A program made the translations under genes and the position numbers. From Bog-473 sp963711065 (GTDB lineage: Bacteria; Actinomycetota; Acidimicrobiia; Acidimicrobiales; RAAP-2): a DNA stretch of 64,000 nucleotides. Under the pieces are notes generated by a model that was not told where the DNA came from, did not search any database, and saw only the letters and a program-made list of their open reading frames with translations. Every line of letters starts with the position of its first letter. The stretch's first letter is position 1. Below, in pieces: positions 14,958 to 24,077 of the stretch. Where the stretch lies: assembly GCA_963711065.1 (NCBI GenBank), contig CAVQCO010000007.1, forward strand, positions 248,001 through 312,000. Reading direction: 5' to 3'.

Positions 14958-17368
14958 TTGGCGCCTTCCACGGTCACGTGCAGCGAGCCGGCGTCGGGGC
15001 GACTGGGGTCGTTGTCGATACGCAGGATCTGGTCGGGTGCGAACGTGAGCGTCTCCGGGAGGGACGTCCAGTCGGGCGTCACGCCGCGCTGGCGGTAGAC
15101 GACCGTGTAGACGCCCTCGACCCCGAGGCAGGCCTGGATGGCCGCCAACAGCGCGCTCGACTCGAGCGGTTGGCCGAACCCCCAGCGGGAGTGGTCGAAG
15201 AAGCCGACGCCGCCGTCGGGGAGCGCCCCGGGTTGGAGCGCCGCCAGGACGCCCACCTCGACGTCGCCGGCGAAGAACGTGGGCAGCCCGCACACCGTGA
15301 GGCGCAGGTCGAGCGAGACGTAGCGCGGCGGGAGGACATAGCTCTCGTACCCGGCCAACCGGCGCCGGTCGAGGAGCTGGGTCAGCGACTCGAGCTCGGC
15401 CACGGTGGGCTCCTCGGTGGCCACGGGGTCGGCGCTCGTGAACACGGTCAGCCAGCTCCCCGTCCACCGGAACGTGGTGCCCGCCTGTTGCACCCAGGGC
15501 AGCGACCGGGCGGCCGCGACGTAGTCGCCGGGGAGCACGACGCGCAGTGGCTGATGGAACGCCTGCGGGGCCCGCGTCCGGATCTGGGCGAGGGTCTCGC
15601 CGTCCTGCCCGCCGGCCGCCGGGAAGGGGTTCGTGCAGGAGCTCACGATGAATCCCTGGGGCTGGCCCCCGGGCACGTAGGCGATCGTGTCGGCGGGCAC
15701 GTTGCCGACGGTGCCGCCGCCGACCCGGTACGTGAGCCCGAAGACCGTCCCCGGCAGCGGGACCACGCCGAACGTGCCGTCTCCGAATCGGATGGTCGTT
15801 CCGCCATCGCCGTCGTAGTCGAACCACGTCGTCCCGTTGCTGGTCAGTACCGGCGAGTACTGCTCTGGGGTGAGGGTGAACACCTTGGCCTCACCATCGG
15901 CGTCGAGCAACCAGCGCTCGAATTCCCACGGCGCCCCGATTCCTCCGCCCGCAGTGAGCTCGGTCAGGACCACTTCGGGCTGGGCCGGAATGGTCGTGTC
16001 CTCGGCCTGCGTGGGCGTGGCCAGCCAGGCGAGCGGCGCGCTGGCGAGGCAGTAGCGGGAGTCGGCGGTCGGATCCTCGGGCGTCCAGTTGGCCCCGAGC
16101 CGGACGACGACGGGGGCCGGCGGGGTCGGCGTGGGCACCGGGGTCCCGCCCGGGATGAGGAAGGTCTCGCTGTGACGGGCTCCCTGGACGGCCGGGACGA
16201 TGTTGCCGGCCACCGCGGTGTCGAAGAGGTCGTGCTCGAAGACGGTGGGGGCGCTGAGGAACACCCGGGTGAGGGAGACGCCGTAGAGCGGGTCGGTGGT
16301 CTCGCTGACCGAGGCCACGACGACGAGCTCGCGCACCGGGGGGTCTGCGCTGTCGCCGGCCGGGCTGTCGAGCAGGAGCTGCTGGTCCGGGTAGAGCCCG
16401 AGTCCGTGTCCCACCAGGAAGAGGACGGTCGAGCCGACCAGCAGGCAGCGCTGGCTGTCGTCCCAGTAGTAGGAGGAGAGGTTGGCGCGGTTCCAGCGGG
16501 CGTCGACGCCGAAGTTGATCGTCCCGCCCAGCCCGGTGACCGGGTCCTCGACTTCGAAGTCGACCTGGTGGCCGTCGGCGCCGATGGCGAAGCAGCGCAG
16601 CGGCGTGGTGATGGTCCAGCTGCCCGAGCCGGTGCTGGCCACGTCGAGCTGGAGCACGGTCGTGGCCACCGTCGGGGGTGCCGGTTCGTAGTCGACGAGC
16701 CGCGCGTGGCGGAGGACCGAGAGCCGCTGGGTGGCCGTCTCGATGCTCGACTCGGCCGCCACGCCGTCCTGGTAGTAGCTGAGCTCGTCGGCCATCGCCG
16801 ACAGCGCCTCCATGAGCACCATCCCGAGGTCGGCCTCCGAACGCTCCATCCAGTCGGGGTAGCGGGAGATCGAGAAGTCCGACAAGGCCTTGCGGAAGCT
16901 CCCGTAGTCCTTGGCCAGGTAGTCGATCGGCACGTGCTCCTCGGCGGGCGGCGGGCAGAGCGGTGCTGGCGTGGCGCAGTCGAGGGTGGTGGGGCAGTTG
17001 GCCTTGAAGTTGCACGCGGCCTGGTCGAAGTAGGGGTCGAGCACGGTGCTCGAGACCCGCAACGTGTACGTCGAGAAGTCCCCGGGGGCGGCCACCGACA
17101 GCGCCAGCACCGGCCGCCCCTCGCCGTCGGTGCTCCACGCGCTGCTCTCGTCGATGGGTTCGACGAGCACCGTCGAGACCACCTCGCCTCCCGTGATCGT
17201 GACCGGGGGGGCGCCGCTCAACGTCCCGGCCACCGCCACCTGGTTCAAGAAGTGCACGTACAACTGGTTCTGGCTGGTCGTGACGTCGACGAAGTCGATG
17301 CCGTTCAACGTGGCTCCGGGGGCCTGGAGCAGCTGGCGGCGGTCCCTCACCGGGGGGTTCGAGCTCAC
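14954..17368 (-). CDS. putative baseplate assembly protein, J/gp47-like (first copy)
   Basis: The 804-aa protein starts at GTG 17368, overlapping the gp25 stop by 4 bp. Typical blocks are PIDYLAKDYGSFRKALSDF, RYPDWMERSEADLGMVLMEALSAMADELSYYQDGVAAES and TTIRFGDGTFGVVPLPG, then a C-terminal gp47-like part with RVVLPGDYVAAARSLPWVQ. It is paralogous in layout to the next gene, and eCIS loci usually have this pair side by side. Together they should form the wedge ring around the spike hub. A Cys-rich stretch (CNFKANCPTTLDC) may bind metal. Confidence 0.88.
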   Translation of the reverse strand: MSSNPPVRDRRQLLQAPGATLNGIDFVDVTTSQNQLYVHFLNQVAVAGTLSGAPPVTITGGEVVSTVLVEPIDESSAWSTDGEGRPVLALSVAAPGDFSTYTLRVSSTVLDPYFDQAACNFKANCPTTLDCATPAPLCPPPAEEHVPIDYLAKDYGSFRKALSDFSISRYPDWMERSEADLGMVLMEALSAMADELSYYQDGVAAESSIETATQRLSVLRHARLVDYEPAPPTVATTVLQLDVASTGSGSWTITTPLRCFAIGADGHQVDFEVEDPVTGLGGTINFGVDARWNRANLSSYYWDDSQRCLLVGSTVLFLVGHGLGLYPDQQLLLDSPAGDSADPPVRELVVVASVSETTDPLYGVSLTRVFLSAPTVFEHDLFDTAVAGNIVPAVQGARHSETFLIPGGTPVPTPTPPAPVVVRLGANWTPEDPTADSRYCLASAPLAWLATPTQAEDTTIPAQPEVVLTELTAGGGIGAPWEFERWLLDADGEAKVFTLTPEQYSPVLTSNGTTWFDYDGDGGTTIRFGDGTFGVVPLPGTVFGLTYRVGGGTVGNVPADTIAYVPGGQPQGFIVSSCTNPFPAAGGQDGETLAQIRTRAPQAFHQPLRVVLPGDYVAAARSLPWVQQAGTTFRWTGSWLTVFTSADPVATEEPTVAELESLTQLLDRRRLAGYESYVLPPRYVSLDLRLTVCGLPTFFAGDVEVGVLAALQPGALPDGGVGFFDHSRWGFGQPLESSALLAAIQACLGVEGVYTVVYRQRGVTPDWTSLPETLTFAPDQILRIDNDPSRPDAGSLHVTVEGAK

Positions 17369-17754
17369 GGCAGCGTCACGGTCACGGTCTGTTCGCTCTG
17401 CGTCTCGACCAGCGTGTAGGTGACGGTGACCACGACCGCACCGGGCTCGGGTGCGTCGGCTCCGGCCAGCACTTCGACGGCGACCAGGTTCACCACCCCG
17501 TCGAGCCACTCGTCGAAGCCCTGGACGACTCGGAGCTTCACCGTGGCCGCCAGTGCGTCGGAGATCGGGGCGAAGACGAGGGCGGCGAGGCCGCAGCCGA
17601 ACTGGGGGAGGTTCACCCTTTCGCCGGGCGTCGTGAGGAGGAGCTGTCGGACCATCTCGTCGACGTGGGCCGGGTAGGGCGCCTGGGCCGTCTGCTGAGA
17701 CGACGCGTCGATCCGGAACGGGAAGGCCAGGTCGTGGCGGACGAGGGCCATCAC
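17365..17754 (-). CDS. gp25-like (GPW/gp25) baseplate wedge protein
   Basis: This protein of 128-129 aa contains the lysozyme-like gp25 core: VRQLLLTTPGERVNLPQFGCGLAALVFAP, i.e. the E-R-hydrophobic-P-x-F-G motif that anchors the sheath to the baseplate. The start is GTG 17754 (GTGA overlap) or the next codon ATG 17751, which is better spaced from GAGGTG. It stands between the spike and baseplate-J genes as in most contractile-tail clusters. Confidence 0.92.
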   Translation of the reverse strand: MMALVRHDLAFPFRIDASSQQTAQAPYPAHVDEMVRQLLLTTPGERVNLPQFGCGLAALVFAPISDALAATVKLRVVQGFDEWLDGVVNLVAVEVLAGADAPEPGAVVVTVTYTLVETQSEQTVTVTLP

Positions 17755-18266
17755 TGCACCTCGAGGGCGCCGTCGTCGATGGACACGCTCGAGCTCGACA
17801 CGAGGACCGACGAGCTCTGGTTGGCCGTCTTGGTCCCCGAGCTGTCGAGCGTGACCGTGTTGCCGTTCGAGTCCGAGAGGGTGATCGAGTCCTGGTCGTC
17901 GTCGAACTCCAGCTTGTGCTGCTTGGTGACGATGACCTTGACGGCCGGCGCCGCGTCGCTCGGGACCTCGCCCTCCCGCCAGTAACCGCCCACCCAGATC
18001 GGGTAGGAGAGGTCGCCGCCCTCGAATTCGATCCAGACCCCGCTGTCCTTCTCGGGCAGGAAGGCGATGCCCACCCCGTCACCGGCGTAAGGGACGCAGG
18101 GCAGGCACCACCCGGTCTCTGTCTCGCCGAGCACCGAGGGCACGAGAGCCTTGATGCGCATCGTCGACGCGTCGACGTCCGAGACGATGCCCCGGTACTT
18201 GCCGTAGTAGCGGGTGCGGAGGCGCTCGAGGAGGTCGTCGAGCGCCCGGTCCTCGGTGGCGGTCAC
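17751..18266 (-). CDS. baseplate assembly protein V / gp5-like spike
   Basis: The 171-aa protein has an OB-fold N-terminal half (YYGKYRGIVSDVDASTMRIKALVPSVLG, then WCLPCVPYAGDGVGIAFLPEKDSGVWIEFEGGD) and a C-terminal half of short beta repeats (DSITLSDSNGNTVTLDSSG) that would form the trimeric spike needle. In many eCIS the hub and spike are one VgrG-like chain; here they are split between this gene and the upstream gpD gene, joined by a GTGA overlap. The spike tip would be capped by the PAAR-like DUF4280 protein encoded at 29.4 kb. Confidence 0.88.
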   Translation of the reverse strand: MTATEDRALDDLLERLRTRYYGKYRGIVSDVDASTMRIKALVPSVLGETETGWCLPCVPYAGDGVGIAFLPEKDSGVWIEFEGGDLSYPIWVGGYWREGEVPSDAAPAVKVIVTKQHKLEFDDDQDSITLSDSNGNTVTLDSSGTKTANQSSSVLVSSSSVSIDDGALEVQ

Positions 18267-19426
18267 AGCGACGGCGCTCCGGTCGGCCCGGCGAGGGCGC
18301 CGGTGAGGGAGCCGAGAGACCCGCCGGTGCTCGGCGGTCCCGTGGCGTTGCGCAGGAGTGTGAAGGCCATCTTCCAGCTGGCGAGCGAAAACCGGTGCTG
18401 GACGCTCCAGACCAGCCAGTTCCCGGACTGCAGGTTGCCGGCGCCCTCGATCGTGACGACGTCACCGGCCCGCAGGATCGAGCCGATGCGCTCGGCGTCC
18501 ACCTCACCTCGGCAACGGGCGAAGAATCCCGACTCGGCGAGCACCCCGGCCGTCCGCTGGTAGAGCTCGGGCACGTCGGCCGGCGCGGTCAGGAGGAGCG
18601 TGGAGGACCGCCCGAGGTAGCTCGGGTAGTCCCGGTTGTCGAGGGCGGCGAGCCCGCTCTGACCCGTCGTGACGTCGGTGCCCTCAGAGGCCGAGGTCGT
18701 GAGGTCGACCTGGCTCGCGTCGGCCTCCGTCGGGCGGAGGACGTCCCAGTCGAAGTCGAGGGTGTCGACGGTCCAGGTGTCCTGGTCGACGAGGGAGATC
18801 GTGGTGACCGGCGTCCCGCTCAGGTCCGGGGAGGTGAAGTAGCCGGTGCGGTTCCCCGGCGTGTCGGTGCAGGCCACCCGGCAGCGCTTGCCGGCCCGTC
18901 GGGCCAGGGCGCGGAGGAACTGCAGGTCGGTGGCCCGTTGGAACAGCGTGTGGCCGTCGGGGGTGTGCTGGGGCGAGTCGTCGTCCGTGTTGCGGTCGGC
19001 CGGCGAGAACCCGTAGCTCTCGAAGATGGCGTTGGCCACCTCGCCGTCGGTCTGCCCCGACCACTCCACGACCTTGTCGTCGACGTTCATGAGCCACGAC
19101 GCGTCCTGGGCCCAGACCTCCATGGAGGACGACGCGGTCGCCCGGTCGAGGTGGAGCCGCCAGGACAGGACGTAGCCGTCGAAGACGCACTGGGTCGACG
19201 CCCCGGCCGCGCTCGACGTGACGGTGAGCGTCACGTTCGTCAGCGGCTCGAACGTGCCGTCGCCCACGTACTGGAGGTCGCCGTCGGGCGTCCGGTTCAC
19301 CGGCACGGTGAGGAGCAGCGTCCCCGGATCGTCGAAGCGCTCCTGCACCTCGAGCTGCGAGATGGCGTCGTAGAAGGCCTCGGGCACGGGTGTGCCGCCC
19401 ACCGCCAGCTGGATCGTCACGGTCAC
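18263..19426 (-). CDS. gpD-like baseplate hub protein
   Basis: The 387-aa protein resembles phage late-control D/gp27 hub proteins: an EAFYDAISQLEVQERFDDPGTLLLTVP opening, VFDGYVLSWRLHL, a DGEVANAIFESYGF helix and THTPDG-like HTLFQRATDLQFLRALARRAGKRCRV, the hallmark of the hub's second tube-like domain. The C-terminus (LRAGDVVTIEGAGNLQSGNWLVWSVQHRFSLASWKMAFTLLRN) matches the end of the family. It should sit between the tube and the spike. GTG start, 4-bp overlap with the LysM/tail-X gene. Confidence 0.88.
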   Translation of the reverse strand: MTVTIQLAVGGTPVPEAFYDAISQLEVQERFDDPGTLLLTVPVNRTPDGDLQYVGDGTFEPLTNVTLTVTSSAAGASTQCVFDGYVLSWRLHLDRATASSSMEVWAQDASWLMNVDDKVVEWSGQTDGEVANAIFESYGFSPADRNTDDDSPQHTPDGHTLFQRATDLQFLRALARRAGKRCRVACTDTPGNRTGYFTSPDLSGTPVTTISLVDQDTWTVDTLDFDWDVLRPTEADASQVDLTTSASEGTDVTTGQSGLAALDNRDYPSYLGRSSTLLLTAPADVPELYQRTAGVLAESGFFARCRGEVDAERIGSILRAGDVVTIEGAGNLQSGNWLVWSVQHRFSLASWKMAFTLLRNATGPPSTGGSLGSLTGALAGPTGAPSL

Positions 19427-19701
19427 TGCGGCCCACCCTGGGGGATGCCGATGAGGGCCCGGGCCGCCAGGGCGCCGGCGAGCATGGCCCGGTTGGCGTC
19501 GCAGAGCCGCCAGAACCCGGTCGGGGCGCTCAGGTACTGGTTGGCCACGAGGTCCAGCCGCTCCCCGATGACCGTGCGGTGGGAGCCGACGAGGGGGATC
19601 GGGACGGGCGGTCGCGGCACCACCGCAGTCACCTGCGTGCCGTCGCGCAGCGTCGCCGTGTAGACCGGTTGGTCGGCGTAGCGGCTGTCGGGCGTGAACA
19701 C
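19423..19701 (-). CDS. LysM/tail protein X-like small baseplate protein
   Basis: This 92-aa protein has the compact tail-X/LysM fold signature: IGERLDLVANQYLSAPTGFWRLCDANRAM, corresponding to the D-x-I-A-x-x-Y-x-x-P-x-x-W-x-I-x-x-A-N pattern of gpX proteins. Such proteins clamp the hub to the inner tube. GTG start at 19701 with GAGGAGG about 6 nt upstream. It follows the tube-initiator gene by 11 bp. Confidence 0.78.
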   Translation of the reverse strand: MFTPDSRYADQPVYTATLRDGTQVTAVVPRPPVPIPLVGSHRTVIGERLDLVANQYLSAPTGFWRLCDANRAMLAGALAARALIGIPQGGPQ

Positions 19702-19712
19702 GGTCGGCCTCC

Positions 19713-20429
19713 TCAGTGCGGGATCATCCCGATGATCGAGTCGGCGCTGTCGCCCAGGTTGGCCACGGCGAGCTCCTGGCGCAGCGCGAGCGTGTAGCTG
19801 TAGGCGACCGTGGCCACGTTGCCGAGGACCGGACTGTCGATCGTGGTCGCCACGAGTTCGGCCGGTGTGAGCACGCGCAGGGACAGCTGTGCCTCGGCGT
19901 GGGTCGGGTGGAGGGCGGCGTCGTAGAGCTTCTCGGTGACGGTGAGGTCGGTCACCCGGACCGGCACGATCCTCCCGGCGCCCCAGATGAAGAGGGTGAC
20001 CGGCATGACCGACTGCGGCACCGTCCGCACCGGTCCCAGCGCCTTGCCTGAGAGGGCGGCCGCGCTGGCGGCCGAGACCGCTCCGACGAGGGCGTTGAGC
20101 GACACCGCCGGGTAGAGGAGCATCTCGAGAGCGGCGAGGCGGGTGTAGACGCCGTAGGCCACCGCCTCCGTCGCCGCCGGCTGCAGTCCCGACGCGATGT
20201 CGTCGTTGGCGTCGAGGGCGAGCGTGAAGGAAAAGGACTCCGTCGGCATACCGGGCACGGCGAACGGGTTGTTGGTCGAGGCTCCGGACCCGCCACCGGA
20301 CTCCCGCTGGTGCCAGGTGTGGGTCATGGTCTCGGGGTTGTACTGGAAGATGATCACGTTCGGCACCGGGAGCGGCAGCGCGCTGGGCGCGAACTCGACG
20401 AGCGCGCCTTTGAGGAAGAAGCCGCTCAC
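19713..20429 (-). CDS. tube-initiator / CIS tube protein (Afp7-like N-terminal part)
   Basis: The 238-aa protein starts at GTG 20429; the frame upstream is shadow. Features are the family-typical VIIFQYNPETMTHTW, then TESFSFTLALDANDD and PVTLFIWGAGRIVPVRVTDLTVTEKLYD, followed by HAEAQLSLRVLTP. In eCIS this protein forms the first ring of the inner tube and binds the hub. In Afp-type systems a LysM domain is fused at the C-terminus; here it is a separate downstream gene. Cotranscribed, with GTGA overlap upstream. Confidence 0.8.
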   Translation of the reverse strand: MSGFFLKGALVEFAPSALPLPVPNVIIFQYNPETMTHTWHQRESGGGSGASTNNPFAVPGMPTESFSFTLALDANDDIASGLQPAATEAVAYGVYTRLAALEMLLYPAVSLNALVGAVSAASAAALSGKALGPVRTVPQSVMPVTLFIWGAGRIVPVRVTDLTVTEKLYDAALHPTHAEAQLSLRVLTPAELVATTIDSPVLGNVATVAYSYTLALRQELAVANLGDSADSIIGMIPH

Positions 20430-20746
20430 GCCGAGAGCTCCCCGTCGGGTCCGCTCGTGATCCGGTCGCGGGCGAGGGCCCTCCCCACTTCGTCGACCAC
20501 CCGTCGGGCGATGGCCGCCGGCTCGCCCGCGTCGCCGGGGTTCACGGCCACCTCGAGGTGCAGGCTGTCGAGTCCGGCAGTGCCGGGCGACCGCACGAGC
20601 CCCGCGGCCAGACCTTCGGCCACGAGGCGGGCGAAGACCTCGGCCGCCCCGACGTCGAGCCCCGAGACAACGAGGCGCAGCCGGTCGATGTCCACCGCGA
20701 CGGGCGGCGGCACGCTCTGCGGGGTCGGCACGGGGGACGGGCTCAC
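20426..20746 (-). CDS. small conserved-looking eCIS-locus protein of unknown function
   Basis: This 106-aa protein has a Pro-rich N-terminus, then a helical/strand mix (DIDRLRLVVSGLDVGAAEVFARLVAEGLAAGL) and HLEVAVNPGDAGEPAAIARRVVDEVGRAL. No family is recognised. Its frame is fixed by 4-bp GTGA overlaps on both sides, with the AAA+ ATPase before and the tube-initiator after, so it is a real gene of the operon. A small assembly factor or structural adaptor is possible. Confidence 0.7.
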   Translation of the reverse strand: MSPSPVPTPQSVPPPVAVDIDRLRLVVSGLDVGAAEVFARLVAEGLAAGLVRSPGTAGLDSLHLEVAVNPGDAGEPAAIARRVVDEVGRALARDRITSGPDGELSA

Positions 20747-22836
20747 CGGGGCTCCAGCTGGCCGGTGCGTAGGACCACGCCCTGCTTCTCGAGCTCCCGT
20801 CGGGCGGCCCCCACGACGTGGCGCTCCGCGATGCGGGTGCCGTCGCTGCGGGCGAGGAACGCCGCGGCGAGTGCGGCGGACTTGATGCCTGCCCCGGTGA
20901 GGTCGAGCTCCTGCGCCAAACGGGACCAGTCGAGCTCGCCCACGAGCGGCTCACCCAGCCGGTCGTGGGCGCCCTCCAGGGCCAGGCGCCAGAGCTGCTC
21001 CCTCTCGCTCACGCTCGGGGGGCGGAAGTCGACGATGAAACGCAGGCGGCGCACGAAAGCGGTGTCGAGGTCGCCCTTGCGGTTCGTGGCCAGGATGGCG
21101 AGCCCGTCGAACTGCTCCATCCGCTGGAGCACGTAGTCGATCTCGATGTTGGCGTAGCGGTCGTGGGCGTCGTTGACCTGGGTGCGCTTGCCGAAGAGGG
21201 CGTCGGCCTCGTCGAAGAAGAGGACGGCGGGTGCCCGTTCACAGGCGTCGAACAGCTCCCGCAGGTGCTTCTCGGTCTCCCCGATGTACTTGCTCACGAC
21301 GCCGGCCAGGTCGACCCGGAGGAGTTCGAGGCCGAGCGACCGGGCCAGGACCTGGGCGGCCATGGTCTTGCCCGTCCCGCTGGGCCCGGCGAACAAGGCG
21401 GTGGCGCCCCGTCCGAGCGGGGTGAGGCGGGCGAACCCCCAGTCCTCGAGGACCTGCCCACGCGCGGTGGCCTGCGCCTCGAGCTCGTGCAAGTGGGTCG
21501 CGGTGAGCGGCGAGAGCACGAGGTCGTCCCACTCGTAGGGGAGGGGCATCGCGGTGACGAGGTCCGGTGAACCCTCGAGGAGCAGCCGCCGGCAGACGTC
21601 GCTGACCCGCTGGTCGCCCGCCGGCGCCACGCGGGCCGCCGTCACCACTTCGGCGGGGCGAAGGGCCCACTCGGCCACCGCGGTCGGTGGGGCGTGGTCC
21701 GCGAGCGAGGACCACAGACCGAGGCGCTCGCGCCGGCCGATCGGTGCGCAGCGCACGGAGAGCCGGACGGCGCCGGGCCTCGGCGGGCCGGTGGGCGGTG
21801 AGTCGACCAGGAAGAACGCCAGGTCGGACGGTGGCAGGGCGGCGAGCAGGTCGGGCGGCAGCGCTTCGCCGCGGTCCCAGGCCAGGGCGGCCCCTTCGAG
21901 GCGGGCCCGTCGCAGCTCCCGTACCCCGGCCGAGAGGGGATCGCTCGCGGCGACAACGCTGACCGCGTCGACGGCGACGAGCGAGGAACCGAGGCGTTCG
22001 GCCACCTGGGCGGCGAGCGTGGCCCGCCCCGAGCCCGGCGGCCCGACGAGCTCGATCTCGAGCGGCGGCGATCCGGCCGCCGGTCCCAGGGCTTGGACGT
22101 AGCCGACGAGCTCGTCGAGCAGCTGTGGCCGCAGGACCGGTCTCGCGGGGAGGACCGGCGTGCCCCGACAACCGGCTGACCACGAGGCCGAGGGCGACCG
22201 GACGACGAGCATGGGCGCCAGCAGCGCGTCGAGCCGCCAGCCGGCCGAGGGTGACCAGGCCCCCTCCCCGCCCGCGACGGGCTCGAGCAGGGCCCAGCGA
22301 ACGAGGTCCGACGACGGGCCGAGCGCCTCGTGCGCCGTCAGCTCGAACAGGGCGGCGGCCAGGGCGGGCGTGGGCGGGGCGGGTCCGGTGCGGTCGAGCA
22401 GATAGCCGAACACCCGTCCGAGCGCCGGGTCGACGGCCGCCGCCGCGGCCAGCTGGAGGAGGGCCGTCTCGAGCGGGGCCAGGTCGAAGCTCCCGGCCAG
22501 GTGGTCGAACCGGGCATCGCCCGGAGCGCCCCTGAGGTCTCCCAGCTCCCTGGTCAGCACGCTGGCCCGGTGGTCGGTGCGGTAGAAGTGCTGTTCGGCC
22601 TCCGTGGCCACTGGCGGCGGGACCAGCGCCCGGTCGATTTCGCTGTGGCTGATGGCGAGGAGATGCTCCCCCTCGTAGTGGTGGTCGGACCACTGATGGC
22701 GGAGCCAGAGCACTCGTCGGGCGGCCCGCACCCGCACCTCGGTGAGCCACCGGGGCTCCCCGACCGGCTCGACCGGCGACGGCGGCGGTGCGAGCCCGAG
22801 GTTCCTCGGCCACGCATCCACGATGGCCGGGTTCAC
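20743..22836 (-). CDS. AAA+ ATPase of the contractile injection system (Afp15/Pvc15-like)
   Basis: The 697-aa protein starts at GTG 22836, the start that forms a GTGA overlap; a GTG at 22851 is less likely. It has a degenerate first P-loop (GPPGSGRAT, ~265-272) and a canonical AAA+ module: Walker A GPSGTGKT (~485-492), pore-like VVSKYIGETEKHLRELF, Walker B VLFFDEADALFG (~540), then ILATNRKGDLDTAFVRRLRF with sensor 1 Asn and arginine fingers. Such ATPases are universal in eCIS and act in assembly or cargo loading; the mechanism is not settled. Confidence 0.92.
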   Translation of the reverse strand: MNPAIVDAWPRNLGLAPPPSPVEPVGEPRWLTEVRVRAARRVLWLRHQWSDHHYEGEHLLAISHSEIDRALVPPPVATEAEQHFYRTDHRASVLTRELGDLRGAPGDARFDHLAGSFDLAPLETALLQLAAAAAVDPALGRVFGYLLDRTGPAPPTPALAAALFELTAHEALGPSSDLVRWALLEPVAGGEGAWSPSAGWRLDALLAPMLVVRSPSASWSAGCRGTPVLPARPVLRPQLLDELVGYVQALGPAAGSPPLEIELVGPPGSGRATLAAQVAERLGSSLVAVDAVSVVAASDPLSAGVRELRRARLEGAALAWDRGEALPPDLLAALPPSDLAFFLVDSPPTGPPRPGAVRLSVRCAPIGRRERLGLWSSLADHAPPTAVAEWALRPAEVVTAARVAPAGDQRVSDVCRRLLLEGSPDLVTAMPLPYEWDDLVLSPLTATHLHELEAQATARGQVLEDWGFARLTPLGRGATALFAGPSGTGKTMAAQVLARSLGLELLRVDLAGVVSKYIGETEKHLRELFDACERAPAVLFFDEADALFGKRTQVNDAHDRYANIEIDYVLQRMEQFDGLAILATNRKGDLDTAFVRRLRFIVDFRPPSVSEREQLWRLALEGAHDRLGEPLVGELDWSRLAQELDLTGAGIKSAALAAAFLARSDGTRIAERHVVGAARRELEKQGVVLRTGQLEPR

Positions 22837-24065
22837 AGTGTCACCCACCACGCGGGGTCTGCCGTGACGCCGTCGACCGAGATGTGGATCGGCTCGACCG
22901 ATCCGGGAGGACCGGCCGGCGGTGAGAACGTGAGGAAGGTGCCCGACGGGTCGACGTCGAACTCGCCGGCGCCCGGCGTCGGTGACGCCGTGAGTGCAGT
23001 GGAACCGACGGAGACGTCGGTCGCCGCGGCGACGAAGCCGGCGCCGTCGATGGCGAAGGGCGCCGCGCCAGTGAGGACGGGACCACCTGCCGGGTTCACG
23101 AACGGCGCGATGTCGAGCGGGATGACCGCGCTGCGGGGTTGGTCGACGGTGTTGCTGCCGACGCGCAGCTGGTAGTGGCCCGGTGGCGGGGAGTCACCCG
23201 GCGGGGCGCCGACGGTGGCCGGAAGGTTGAGGACGTACTGGGCAGTGTCCGAGGCGCCGGTGTCGACCCAGGCCGTGACGTCGACCTCGGCCCCGCCGCC
23301 CGGCGGCAGCAGGTAGACGTGGTCGGAGGTCTGCGCGATCCCGAGGTCCGTGCCGAGCACCGTCACCGTCTGGGAGGGTGCGACGGTCGCCGGCGACATG
23401 GTCGTGGAGGCGGGCTGCCCCGAGGGACCCACGTAGGTGACGAGCCGTGAGGTGCCGAACAGCACAGAGAGCGAGGTGTTGACGAAGAACTCCGTGACCA
23501 GGTTGGCTGATTCGGGACCGGTGTCGGGTTCGATGAAGACGACCGCCGCCCGGTAGACGACCGACATGCGGAGCGGGGCGGTGGTCGCCTGCCACAGCCG
23601 GCTGAGCTCGTCGTAGGAGCGGTGTTCGACGGTGAGGCAGAGCTCCCAGCGGACCGTCGCCCCCGCGCCGCTGCGCACGATGGGGTTGGCGTGGTAGATG
23701 CGCATGGCGATGCTCATCGCCTCTTGCTCCTCGATGTAGCTCGACTCCGACCAGGCGAACAACAGGTAGTAGAGGTCGAGCGCGAGGGGGAGGAGGCGCG
23801 TGGGCTCCCCTCCGGTGTCCTCCATCATCTCGGGCTGCCAGAACAGCGCCTCTTGGGCGTTGTTCGTCTCGACGTGGTACAGGTACAGGCTGAGCTGCGG
23901 GCCGGCCTCCTTCAGCACGGCGTCTGGCGCGAGCCCAGAGAAGTTCGGGGTGAACGTGGGGCTCGGCGGCGGACCGCTCACCTCGGTCCAGAGTGGGGCG
24001 GAGCTCCACTGGTTCTTCACCAAGTCGATCAGCGAGTCGGTCACGGCGGAAAGGTCATAGGTCAC
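22833..24065 (-). CDS. DUF4255 (Pvc16 N-like) tube terminator/cap protein with IPT-like C-terminus
   Basis: This 410-aa protein carries the DUF4255 domain in residues ~1-200 (AVTDSLIDLVKNQ, PQLSLYLYHVETNNAQEAL, LALDLYYLLFAWS, MRIYHANPIV), which closes the distal end of the sheath-tube in eCIS. Residues ~215-400 contain an Ig-like/IPT domain (MSPATVAPSQTVTVLGTDLG), an addition also seen in other actinobacterial copies. GTG start, 12 bp after the Pro-rich gene; its stop overlaps the ATPase start. Confidence 0.87.
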   Translation of the reverse strand: MTYDLSAVTDSLIDLVKNQWSSAPLWTEVSGPPPSPTFTPNFSGLAPDAVLKEAGPQLSLYLYHVETNNAQEALFWQPEMMEDTGGEPTRLLPLALDLYYLLFAWSESSYIEEQEAMSIAMRIYHANPIVRSGAGATVRWELCLTVEHRSYDELSRLWQATTAPLRMSVVYRAAVVFIEPDTGPESANLVTEFFVNTSLSVLFGTSRLVTYVGPSGQPASTTMSPATVAPSQTVTVLGTDLGIAQTSDHVYLLPPGGGAEVDVTAWVDTGASDTAQYVLNLPATVGAPPGDSPPPGHYQLRVGSNTVDQPRSAVIPLDIAPFVNPAGGPVLTGAAPFAIDGAGFVAAATDVSVGSTALTASPTPGAGEFDVDPSGTFLTFSPPAGPPGSVEPIHISVDGVTADPAWWVTL

Positions 24066-24077
24066 CGGTCGGGTTCC

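Noticed and set aside
14936..17419. 827-codon plus-strand ORF opposite the first baseplate-J gene
   Set aside because: Arg/Gly/Val-rich composition and exact antisense position to a clear baseplate protein; a GC-driven shadow frame.
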